Of a stretch of 64,000 nucleotides of DNA, positions 16,028 to 23,542 are shown piece by piece. The notes under the pieces are model-generated. The model had not been told where the DNA came from. It saw nothing but the letters and a program-made list of their open reading frames with translations, and did not search any database. This stretch comes from a virus. The first letter of the stretch is position 1; each line of letters starts with the position of its first letter. Location: IMG/VR virus record IMGVR_UViG_3300020057_000029, positions 91,224 to 155,223 of that record; one strand, 5' to 3'. Both the position numbers and the translations under genes were made by a program.

Positions 16028-17899
16028 ATGGACAATGACAACAAAACTCCAGACCAAATAGAAGCTGCAATTGTTGCTTTGCAATCTGCTGTAGCCTCAG
16101 TCGATTCTAAAAAGAAGATGTTGTTTACCGTTTCTGATACAGAAGAGGCTACCCTTGCCAAGGGTGGCTATGAAAGCTCTAGCCCCATATCGCCCTTGCT
16201 TGCTGCTATTAAAAGTGCTTCTGGTTCTGCAAGCAGGAAAGCCCCTCGTTTAGCTTTTACTGAAAACCCAGCACCTTCTGACAATTATCTTGGTCTGTTC
16301 AAATCCAAGCGCAGGCTGGTGCCTGATGAGATTTTAAAACAAATTCGCGTAACCGATCACTTGATCGCTGCTATCCTACGTGCTCGCGGCAACATGATGA
16401 GCCTATTTGGCCATCCTCGTAAAAACAGATTTGATATAGGAATGGAAATCGCTATTAAACAGGAGTTTGAAAAAGTCTTTACTCCAGAGCAATTGGCCAA
16501 AGTACGAATGCGTATCAAGAATCTTGAGGCAGTACTCGTCAACTGTGGACACACAGAAGGTCTTGAACAACAAGATAGGACCACATTAGCTGATTTTATA
16601 GATATTCAAGCTCGCAATGGATTGACATTTGGTCGTTTTGCTACTGAGATTATTTATGATCGCGGAGAAGAACCAGGCTCTGATGGTCGTTTTCCATTTT
16701 TCCGGTTTCGCGCTCTAGACGTTGCTACTATTTATCGCGCTGTTCGCAAGGGTGAAATGCTAGGAAACACACTGCGCCTAACCGCAATCAAAGCTCTTCA
16801 GTCCTTGACTGGTGAGAACTTTAAGATTGACTTTGACAGGCTTCAAGAAGACGAATATGCTTGGCTACAGGTAATTGAGGGAACCCCTCGTCAAGCCTTT
16901 ACGCATGATGAGATGATTGTTTACAATCTTTACGATTCTACCGATATCGAACACAATGGCTATCCAGTATCGCCAATGGATACTGCGATCAGTTCTATTA
17001 CTACCCATATTTCTATCGATGCCTATAAAAAGCTCTATTTTCAAAACGGTCGTGCCTCTAAGGGTATGCTTGTGATCAAATCTGATGAAGTAGATCAGGC
17101 TACACTTGACAACATGAAGCTTCAGTTCAACGCTTCTATTAATAGCGTAAGTAATTCTTTCCGTACTCCTATTTTTGGTATTGGAAAAGAAGACCAAGTT
17201 GACTGGTTGGCGATGAATGAGGGCGCTCGTGACGACGACTTCCAGTTCATGTACGATCAGATTGCTCGTAACATTCTTTCTGCTTTCAATATGTCTCCTG
17301 ACGAGCTTCCTGGCTACTCACACCTTTCTCGTGGTACTAACTCGCAGACCCTATCTGAATCAAATAACGAATTCAAGCTTACCGCTGCTCGTGATACTGG
17401 TCTACGTCCTTTAATCTTGAAGTTCCAGACCTTCTTTAACGAAAAGCTTCTTCCTTTGATTGACCCTTTGCTTGCAAAAATTGCAGAGGTTAGGTTCGCT
17501 GGCATTGATGCTCAGTCCAAAGAGCAAGAGTCTACTCGATTACAGCAAGACATGGCTGTACACATGAATTACGACCAGACCTTAAAAGAAGTAGATAAAG
17601 AGCCTATCGGACACACTCTTGGTGGCGAATTCCCTTTTAATGAGCGTTGGCAGATTATTATAGACAAGTACATGAACGTTTCTGAGCTTAGGGCTCAGTT
17701 CTTCAAAGATCCTACTGCTTACGTAGATCCCTTGCTACAATATAAAAGAGATCCCTTTTTTCTACAGAATCTACAATTGTTAGCCCAAGTAAACCCACTT
17801 GCCCTAAAAGCTTTTTATGCGACTAAGCCTTTTGCCCTAGAATTCTTAAAAATGAACATCGAAGACGCCTTAGAAGAAGACGAAAACGTAGGAACCTAA
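16028..17899 (+). CDS. Portal protein
   Basis: The 623-aa protein sits between terminase and a MuF-like head protein. A disordered N-terminus (1-90) leads to the portal core with KSKRRLVPDEILKQIRVTDHL, an AILRARGN helix, RALDVATIYR, FTHDEMIVYNLYDSTD and GYPVSPMDTA, followed by the long helix and clip region. Portals form the dodecameric ring through which terminase pumps DNA. Size and order fit myovirus portals. A possible extended -10 (CGATATAAG) lies 7 bases before the ATG, although its AAGG could also act as the ribosome site. Confidence 0.82.
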   Translation: MDNDNKTPDQIEAAIVALQSAVASVDSKKKMLFTVSDTEEATLAKGGYESSSPISPLLAAIKSASGSASRKAPRLAFTENPAPSDNYLGLFKSKRRLVPDEILKQIRVTDHLIAAILRARGNMMSLFGHPRKNRFDIGMEIAIKQEFEKVFTPEQLAKVRMRIKNLEAVLVNCGHTEGLEQQDRTTLADFIDIQARNGLTFGRFATEIIYDRGEEPGSDGRFPFFRFRALDVATIYRAVRKGEMLGNTLRLTAIKALQSLTGENFKIDFDRLQEDEYAWLQVIEGTPRQAFTHDEMIVYNLYDSTDIEHNGYPVSPMDTAISSITTHISIDAYKKLYFQNGRASKGMLVIKSDEVDQATLDNMKLQFNASINSVSNSFRTPIFGIGKEDQVDWLAMNEGARDDDFQFMYDQIARNILSAFNMSPDELPGYSHLSRGTNSQTLSESNNEFKLTAARDTGLRPLILKFQTFFNEKLLPLIDPLLAKIAEVRFAGIDAQSKEQESTRLQQDMAVHMNYDQTLKEVDKEPIGHTLGGEFPFNERWQIIIDKYMNVSELRAQFFKDPTAYVDPLLQYKRDPFFLQNLQLLAQVNPLALKAFYATKPFALEFLKMNIEDALEEDENVGT

Positions 17900-17900
17900 T

Positions 17901-18680
17901 ATGAGTGAAATCAATTACAAAGTAAAATACGAACAGATTAAGCTTAAGTTCATGAGCTCCGTAGATATGGCCTTCCGTCTTGGTTATGAAAATGGCCAAA
18001 AAGATTCTCAGACGGAAATGGCTGCTGGACAACAGCAAGCCGCTGAACAACAGGCTCAACAACAATCTAACGCTGAGGCAAATGGTTTTGGTGGCGGCGA
18101 GGGCGATGATTCCGATTCCGATGGAGATGGAATGGGCGATGCTCTTCCTGGTCAATCTGGGATGCCTGGTGAAGGCGACAGTGAAGACCCTAACCAAGAC
18201 CCCAATATGGGCGGTGCTGGACAGCCTGGACAGCCTGGACTAGATGGTTCTGAAGCTGATCCTGAAGCTGCTCCAGTTGATGGTTCTGAGCTGGATTCTC
18301 ACATTTCTCAACTCGAACAGATGACTATGGGAAAATCTGAAGTATCCGTAGAACAGCTCAAGAAATCTTTGATTGGAATCAAACGTTTCAAAGAGGCTCG
18401 CGACCTTCACAAGTCTATGAATGCCATCAAACAGATCGGCAATACCATGAAAAAATCTACAAAAAAACATGCTAAGAAAATGAGCGGTTTAAAACCCACA
18501 TTTAACGTAAACGCTAACAAACAAGCGGCTGCAAATCTTACCGACAAAGATAAAGCGGCAATCAATGGTCAAGAAAAAATCGTAGCAGATATCATGAAAT
18601 CTTGGGATGAACAAGACAAGAAATCTACCAAGAAGATCACTGACATCCTCAATATCGAAGGTTTGACAAAAAAAGAATAA
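17901..18680 (+). CDS. Acidic head-assembly protein, scaffold candidate, 259 aa
   Basis: It starts two bases after the portal stop. Residues 30-130 are Gln/Gly/Asp/Pro-rich low complexity (QQQAAEQQAQQQ, GDDSDSDGDGMGD), and the C-terminal half is Lys-rich and helical with TMGKSEVSVEQLKKS. Such a split between an acidic disordered and a basic helical region is typical of phage scaffold or core proteins, but no family is recognised. It contains one copy of the xKSE motif seen across this head module. Confidence 0.6.
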   Translation: MSEINYKVKYEQIKLKFMSSVDMAFRLGYENGQKDSQTEMAAGQQQAAEQQAQQQSNAEANGFGGGEGDDSDSDGDGMGDALPGQSGMPGEGDSEDPNQDPNMGGAGQPGQPGLDGSEADPEAAPVDGSELDSHISQLEQMTMGKSEVSVEQLKKSLIGIKRFKEARDLHKSMNAIKQIGNTMKKSTKKHAKKMSGLKPTFNVNANKQAAANLTDKDKAAINGQEKIVADIMKSWDEQDKKSTKKITDILNIEGLTKKE

Positions 18681-18729
18681 AACCTGCAAATATCTGGATC
18701 AAAGAAAACAGGTCTAAAGGCAATAGGAT

Positions 18730-19488
18730 ATGTTAGGAATAAGCAGTTCTGGTAGAGAACAGATCAATTCAGTTGTAGAGGATCATTTTGATACAATAGC
18801 TCTACATTTAATTGGTGACATTCCTCATCTCAAATACAAAAAACTACTTCTCATTAGCTCGACTAAAAATTACGGGCTTCCTAATCTATTTGTCCAGGCA
18901 ATGGCCAACAGAACTCCTAATCCTATTGAACAGGATGTTCTTAAGAATCTTCTTGTCACTGTGCATGGTTATATCGAAGCGCTCAAAGAAAAGACCAAGA
19001 ATAAAGTGGCTGAGCGTGTGGATGAAATTGTCAAGCGCTCTAAGATCAACAGAGAAAAGGCTCGCAAAGAAGACATTGAAGATGCTGTCCAAGAGGAGCT
19101 TAACAGTGCAAAAGCCCAGCTCAAAGCGATTGTGGAGTCCGAATCTACCAAGCTTCGCAATCTAGGCTCCCTAATGGACATCTCTCACGTAGCAGCATCT
19201 CGTGGTGAGAGTGACCCTTTAGTATTCTTTGTAATAGTAAGAGACGGTAAAACCTGCAAGGAATGTTTACGGCTTCATTTGAACCCAGATGGTAACCCTA
19301 GAGTTTGGAAGCTTTCTGAGCTCAAGCAGGGTTATCACAAACGTGGTGAAGACAACCCATCTGCTTTTGGAGCACATCCACATTGTCGTTGCACCCTGAC
19401 CTATATAACCCAAGGCTTTGGGTTCAAAGAGGGTAAAATTGCTTGGATCGGCGAAAAACATGATGAATTCAATAAGCAAAGAAAATAG
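18730..19488 (+). CDS. MuF/SPP1 gp7-like minor head protein
   Basis: The 252-aa protein has a long charged helical middle (residues 85-150) and a C-terminal domain with CKECLRLH near residue 178 and AHPHCRCTL near 218. The Cys/His pattern ending in HPxCRC is the signature of the phage Mu gpF / SPP1 gp7 head-morphogenesis family, which associates with the portal. Its place downstream of the portal supports the call. Confidence 0.75.
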   Translation: MLGISSSGREQINSVVEDHFDTIALHLIGDIPHLKYKKLLLISSTKNYGLPNLFVQAMANRTPNPIEQDVLKNLLVTVHGYIEALKEKTKNKVAERVDEIVKRSKINREKARKEDIEDAVQEELNSAKAQLKAIVESESTKLRNLGSLMDISHVAASRGESDPLVFFVIVRDGKTCKECLRLHLNPDGNPRVWKLSELKQGYHKRGEDNPSAFGAHPHCRCTLTYITQGFGFKEGKIAWIGEKHDEFNKQRK

Positions 19489-19776
19489 TTGGCCAATTAT
19501 CGTAGGACCGCACGTAACGGGATCATGATTGTGTTTGCGTTGAAAGCTGTACATACTTTCGCAAAAAGCTTACTTATCCGTTCTTTTACCGTGGGCAGCA
19601 ATCCCGCGATGCTCAATTCGTTAAATATCTCTCTTTTAAATCTGAATTAAAAAATCCCTAAAAATTTTTTGCGAACCATACAGTGTTTCGCAACATAGTC
19701 TAGCGGTTTTTAGCTCTCCACCAATAAATAGCCATTTCAGGGCAACTTGTAGGTTAAGTCTATAGTTATTGCCTTT
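19489..19776. other. Convergent intergenic region, 288 bases
   Basis: The gap separates the plus-strand head cluster from the minus-strand oxygenase gene. It contains AT-rich stretches and a 41-codon open frame from 19527 with no ribosome site and no recognisable product. No tRNA, strong hairpin terminator or repeat is seen. Confidence 0.5.
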
Positions 19777-20619
19777 TCATTTCTTTAGCCCAATTTCTTT
19801 CAGTCTTTGTTCTAGATATTCGCCTGCAGTATAGCGTTCTGACAAGCGTACTTCAGGCCTGGCGTGCATAAATAGTGGTGAAGAATACCTAGACTTGTTC
19901 GCTTCTTTGCCAGAAGGGTTTACCACTCTGTGTGTTGTAGATCTTAATTTACCAGCAGTAATTTCCTGTAACTGATCACCAACATTCACCACCACAGTGC
20001 CTGGGTCTATGTCCAACAGATGCCATTTGCCATCCAAGTCTTTGACTGCAAGGCCTGGAGCAGATGCTGCAGGTAGAATGGTGATCAGATTAATATCCTC
20101 ATGAGGAGCCGCTCTTACTGCACCTTTTTCTGCGTCAGAAGGCAGAGGTGGGTAATGTAGCACGCGAAAAAGGGTGTTTGGAGACTCCGTAATCATGCTG
20201 GGCAGCATCAGGTTCTTGCCGGTACGCATTAGGTGTTCTACGTTGATTTGGGAAAGAAGGGTGGAGCCTAGGAGCTCAAGATCTTCAGCCAAATACATTG
20301 TGGACTTGTCGATTCCATTTGGTACGTTCTTGTCGAAGCCTGGACCAAAAAGGTGATAGAATTCTTTCAAATCCTTCACGCTGTAGCCTTTAGCGTTCTC
20401 GCTCTTCATTGGGAAATAGCCAGAAGCCCCGCCATGCTCTGCTTTGAGATCGTGCTTCGTTTCACTGCCGAAAAATTTCTCCCACTGACCATACACTTCG
20501 CTTAAGCGTGAGCCTGAGATTCCATGATTGGTCAGAACGGCAAAGCCAGTCTGTTCGAGGGAGTTATAAAGCTCTTTACGGAAGGTAGGGCTTGCTTTGC
20601 TGATTTTAGCGACTTTCAT
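19777..20619 (-). CDS. 2-oxoglutarate/Fe(II) oxygenase, isopenicillin N synthase-like
   Basis: The 280-aa protein has the DIOX-type N-terminus (FAVLTNHGIS, residues 26-35) and a complete double-stranded beta-helix facial triad: His173 and Asp175 in HEDINLI, His230 in STTHRVVNP, and the 2OG-binding RYS at 244-246. AAPHEDINLITIL closely follows the plant/bacterial IPNS family pattern. A strong AAGGAG precedes the start. Phage oxygenases of this class may modify DNA bases, nucleotides or proteins; the substrate cannot be inferred. It is followed by the DNA ligase in a minus-strand island within the virion genes. Confidence 0.85.
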   Translation of the reverse strand: MKVAKISKASPTFRKELYNSLEQTGFAVLTNHGISGSRLSEVYGQWEKFFGSETKHDLKAEHGGASGYFPMKSENAKGYSVKDLKEFYHLFGPGFDKNVPNGIDKSTMYLAEDLELLGSTLLSQINVEHLMRTGKNLMLPSMITESPNTLFRVLHYPPLPSDAEKGAVRAAPHEDINLITILPAASAPGLAVKDLDGKWHLLDIDPGTVVVNVGDQLQEITAGKLRSTTHRVVNPSGKEANKSRYSSPLFMHARPEVRLSERYTAGEYLEQRLKEIGLKK

Positions 20620-20627
20620 ATTGCTCC

Positions 20628-21830
20628 TTATTCGTAATCACGGATTGCTTTAGCTACAGGAAATCTTGGGCGGCGATTGATTCCGAAGCCCTGGTACACT
20701 ACAGTCATCTGCTTACCTTGCCACAGTGAATGGTTTTCAAAACATTGTTTCAAAAAGCCAGTATCACCTTCTAGCTTAGCTTTAAAGTCCACACCTTCTT
20801 TGGTTAGGCAATTAAAAGCACCTACATGCCCATTGAGCTTGCCGCTGCCTTCTTCGATGCCAATGATCTTGAATTCGTCTTCATTGAATTCTTTGAGTTT
20901 TTGAAGATCCATGGAACGCTTTGGTACGTACAAAGCGTTCATGTTACGAATCATAGCTCCTTCGTAGCCTTGTTTACGCATAGTATAGAAGAATTCCAGA
21001 TCAGCTTCAACGCCGTCTGCCACTGTAAAAGTTTGTACAGGTACCAATGGAACCTGGAATGGGACTGTCGAGGCTAAAGTCGCAATGCGCTGGTTTGCTG
21101 GCTGATCGTTGATGATATCGTACACATGATAGTGAACCAACTTCGACTCTTCGCTAGGTTCATCTTTGCGAACAGCGCTTACGATTTTCTCGAAATCATT
21201 CTTGTACATGTGATTGTAAAGCTCGCCATCTAAAACAATGTCGCTTTTCACGTTAGCTTCGATTGTAGCAACGATATGAGGAACAGACTTGATAGGTTTA
21301 CGAGTACGCGACCACAGGGTACATTTGCCGTCCTTAACGATAGCAATGCAGCGAATACCGTCAAACTTTGGCTGCATGAGAGCAGGAAACTTGATCTTTT
21401 TCGACTCTTTAGTGCGAGTGATAATTGGAGGATCGTTTTCATGACCTGGGCGCATGTCATATAAAACATCCAGATAGCTTTGGGCCAACATAGGAAGAGC
21501 GCCACCTTCAATAAGCTCATCTAGTTCGCCAGCCTGAGCTGCTTCCAAGGATTCAACGTAGCCTTTTTTGCGTTGTTTTTCATGTTTTGCTTGAGCTTCA
21601 GCTTCAGCTTGCTGTACAGCAGTGGTTTCATTCTTTTTACCTATATTTTTACCCTCTTTTACATAATCTACAGTTTTCTGTGGACTGTCAGTATTCAGTT
21701 GGCCATATTCAGTTAAAATTTCACCTACAGAGTCTTTATTTCTATCGTGCCATTCCTCTGTCACCTTGATCTTCCAGTACTGAATCGCACCAGTGTTTGT
21801 TTTCTTATAAAGAGTGGTAAAAGTTTTCAT
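20628..21830 (-). CDS. ATP-dependent DNA ligase with WGR-like N-terminal domain
   Basis: The 400-aa protein carries nucleotidyltransferase motif I PKFDGIR (catalytic Lys155), VLDGELYNH (motif III region, about 200), GYEGAMIRN (motif IV, about 295) and KLKEFNEDEFKIIG (motif V, about 315), followed by an OB-fold. The N-terminal 90 residues resemble a WGR domain (IQYWKIKV, EYGQLNTDSPQK, KKGYVE), a nucleic-acid-binding module known from PARPs and some ligases. It would seal nicks in phage replication and recombination. Its start overlaps the stop of the upstream HNH gene. Confidence 0.87.
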   Translation of the reverse strand: MKTFTTLYKKTNTGAIQYWKIKVTEEWHDRNKDSVGEILTEYGQLNTDSPQKTVDYVKEGKNIGKKNETTAVQQAEAEAQAKHEKQRKKGYVESLEAAQAGELDELIEGGALPMLAQSYLDVLYDMRPGHENDPPIITRTKESKKIKFPALMQPKFDGIRCIAIVKDGKCTLWSRTRKPIKSVPHIVATIEANVKSDIVLDGELYNHMYKNDFEKIVSAVRKDEPSEESKLVHYHVYDIINDQPANQRIATLASTVPFQVPLVPVQTFTVADGVEADLEFFYTMRKQGYEGAMIRNMNALYVPKRSMDLQKLKEFNEDEFKIIGIEEGSGKLNGHVGAFNCLTKEGVDFKAKLEGDTGFLKQCFENHSLWQGKQMTVVYQGFGINRRPRFPVAKAIRDYE

Positions 21831-22462
21831 TTCTTGCTTCTATCCCTTTGTGTTTTCTTATAATGATCTTCTTTCCATAATGGCTGAATATTTGTAAAAT
21901 TGCAAGCTATTTTCAAATCTTCTTCTTTTGTCAAATCAAAATTCAATAATGCTATTCTATGGTCTAGCTCCCATTCTTTTCCGTAGTTATCCCAGGTCAT
22001 CTCTGGTTGAAACTGATTGTAAATATAATTCTTGAATTCTTCTATTGAGCACCCTAGATATTTAATACCAACACCGGTCTTGTAATTACCCCTCATAGCC
22101 ATTTTAAACCTAGACCTAACTCGTGTTTTAAGCAAAAAACCAATATCAGTCCTGATTCTTATAGCGTCTCTGGCTACTTGATTTTTTATAATTTCTCTCT
22201 TATTTTTTTCATAATAATCTTTTCTTATCAATAGGATAGACTCTTTATTAGTCTGATAATACTTTTTAGCATTTTCCAGTATTTCTTTTTTCTTATTTTT
22301 GTAGCGTAAGCGAGCATTACTTCTCTTTTTCTCAGGGTTTTGAGAAGCCAATATCAAGTTTTTGTTTTTGACATACCTATCTGATGCATAGCACTTGGTA
22401 CATTTAGGACCGGAGTACCATTTTGGGGCTTCTGTGACTTTGCAAATTATACATTGTTTCAT
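21827..22462 (-). CDS. HNH homing endonuclease with N-terminal zinc finger
   Basis: The preferred start is the ATG at 22462, giving MKQCIICKVTEAP; the longer frame upstream overlaps another gene. The 211-aa protein has an N-terminal CxxC...CxxC finger (residues 4-24), a very basic helical linker rich in YKNKKK repeats, and a C-terminal HNH domain: YIYNQFQPEMTWDNYG, WELDHRIALLNFDL and CNFTNIQPLW. This pattern is typical of free-standing phage HNH endonucleases that behave as mobile genes. Its AT-rich, Lys-heavy coding differs from the neighbouring ligase, consistent with later insertion. Confidence 0.8.
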   Translation of the reverse strand: MKQCIICKVTEAPKWYSGPKCTKCYASDRYVKNKNLILASQNPEKKRSNARLRYKNKKKEILENAKKYYQTNKESILLIRKDYYEKNKREIIKNQVARDAIRIRTDIGFLLKTRVRSRFKMAMRGNYKTGVGIKYLGCSIEEFKNYIYNQFQPEMTWDNYGKEWELDHRIALLNFDLTKEEDLKIACNFTNIQPLWKEDHYKKTQRDRSKK

Positions 22463-22514
22463 ACAGTATAGATTACCATTCTTCTGCTTTTCCCTCAATA
22501 TAAAAAGCAAAAAG

Positions 22515-22838
22515 TCAATCTCTAGGTTTGTACATTCTACAGAAAAACATGTGAAGATCAGGTGCGCTTGTATGTTTAGCTCCACATTGGCATCCGTAGA
22601 AGCTGTTGTTATTCAGTAGAACGTCCAAGTCAACCGGGCTTTCCCATGGAAAAGCTGATCCTTTACCCTGTTCTACGAAGTGAACCTCGTAATTAATCAT
22701 GTATTCGTCACTTTTTTCATAGGCCATCTGTTTGTAAACGCGGTTAAGCATACGAATTAACTTGGGAAATTCCCGAATGGTTTTTGGCCATTCAACTAGG
22801 CTTTCCCCTGCATGTTGGAAAATAAGGCGAATTCTCAT
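22515..22838 (-). CDS. Hypothetical 107-aa protein
   Basis: Not recognised. An N-terminal helical segment (residues 13-45) precedes a region with a CQCG pair and a final Cys, C...CQCGAKHTS...FFC, which may bind zinc. It is the first gene of the minus-strand oxygenase-ligase island and is divergent from the M15 peptidase gene. Confidence 0.65.
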   Translation of the reverse strand: MRIRLIFQHAGESLVEWPKTIREFPKLIRMLNRVYKQMAYEKSDEYMINYEVHFVEQGKGSAFPWESPVDLDVLLNNNSFYGCQCGAKHTSAPDLHMFFCRMYKPRD

Positions 22839-22888
22839 AGCGTAATCTTAATTGTATACGATATAGATAGTATATACAAGAGGGCCTT

Positions 22889-23518
22889 ATGAAAATAGAC
22901 CAGAAAATGATTGAAAAAGCTATTGAAGCGGTATTGAAGTTTTTCAACAAAGAGATTGCTAAGCCAGTACAGCCAATCGTAGCGACCCCAGTTCCAAAGG
23001 TTGAAGTGGTAAGCGTGACACTTGATGATCTGGGTCCACTTTTGCACCAAGTTGACTGGGCTAATCCGCAATCTAAGATTTCTAAGTATTTTACCGTAAA
23101 CGAGGCTATCCAGTTACGTGAATGGAAGCGTTTGGCCAATGAATCAGATGGTTTAGACGACAAGGTTAAAGAGAATCTATACAGTATTTTTCAAAAGATG
23201 GATACAATCCGCGAATTCCTAGGAAAACCTGTGTACATTCGTTCCGCTTATCGCCCAGGTGAATACAACGTAGCAATTGGTGGGGCTAAACGCTCTGCTC
23301 ATATTGCTGATGCTGAATATGCTGCGGTTGACTTCTGGTGCGATATGGATAGTGATGGCGACAAGGATGGTGAGGATTGTGATCTCATCAAGGTAGCCCT
23401 AATGAACAAGCTTGAGGGATGGGGTCTTCGTATGGAGGATAACGGCAAAGGTGCTAGATGGGTTCATCTAGACAACAAACCTGTGCCTCCAGGTGGCAAC
23501 AGATTTTTTAAACCTTAA
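22889..23518 (+). CDS. M15 family peptidase (putative endolysin) with Ca-binding-like insert
   Basis: The 209-aa protein has a C-terminal D-Ala-D-Ala carboxypeptidase-like domain: IRSAYRPGEYN, GGAKRSAHIADAEYAAVDF (zinc His and Asp) and WVHLD (zinc His). Members cleave peptide cross-links of peptidoglycan and often serve as endolysins. Inserted before the last motif is DMDSDGDKDGEDCDL (about residues 150-164), which looks like a calcium-binding DxDxDG loop. The N-terminal 90 residues contain a Pro/Val-rich linker and no signal peptide. A GAGGG ribosome site precedes the start. Confidence 0.8.
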   Translation: MKIDQKMIEKAIEAVLKFFNKEIAKPVQPIVATPVPKVEVVSVTLDDLGPLLHQVDWANPQSKISKYFTVNEAIQLREWKRLANESDGLDDKVKENLYSIFQKMDTIREFLGKPVYIRSAYRPGEYNVAIGGAKRSAHIADAEYAAVDFWCDMDSDGDKDGEDCDLIKVALMNKLEGWGLRMEDNGKGARWVHLDNKPVPPGGNRFFKP

Positions 23519-23542
23519 GCGATTGTAAAGAATAAGACCCAA

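Noticed and set aside
19527-19652. 41-codon open frame in the convergent gap
   Set aside because: No ribosome site, no coupling and no recognisable product; treated as chance.
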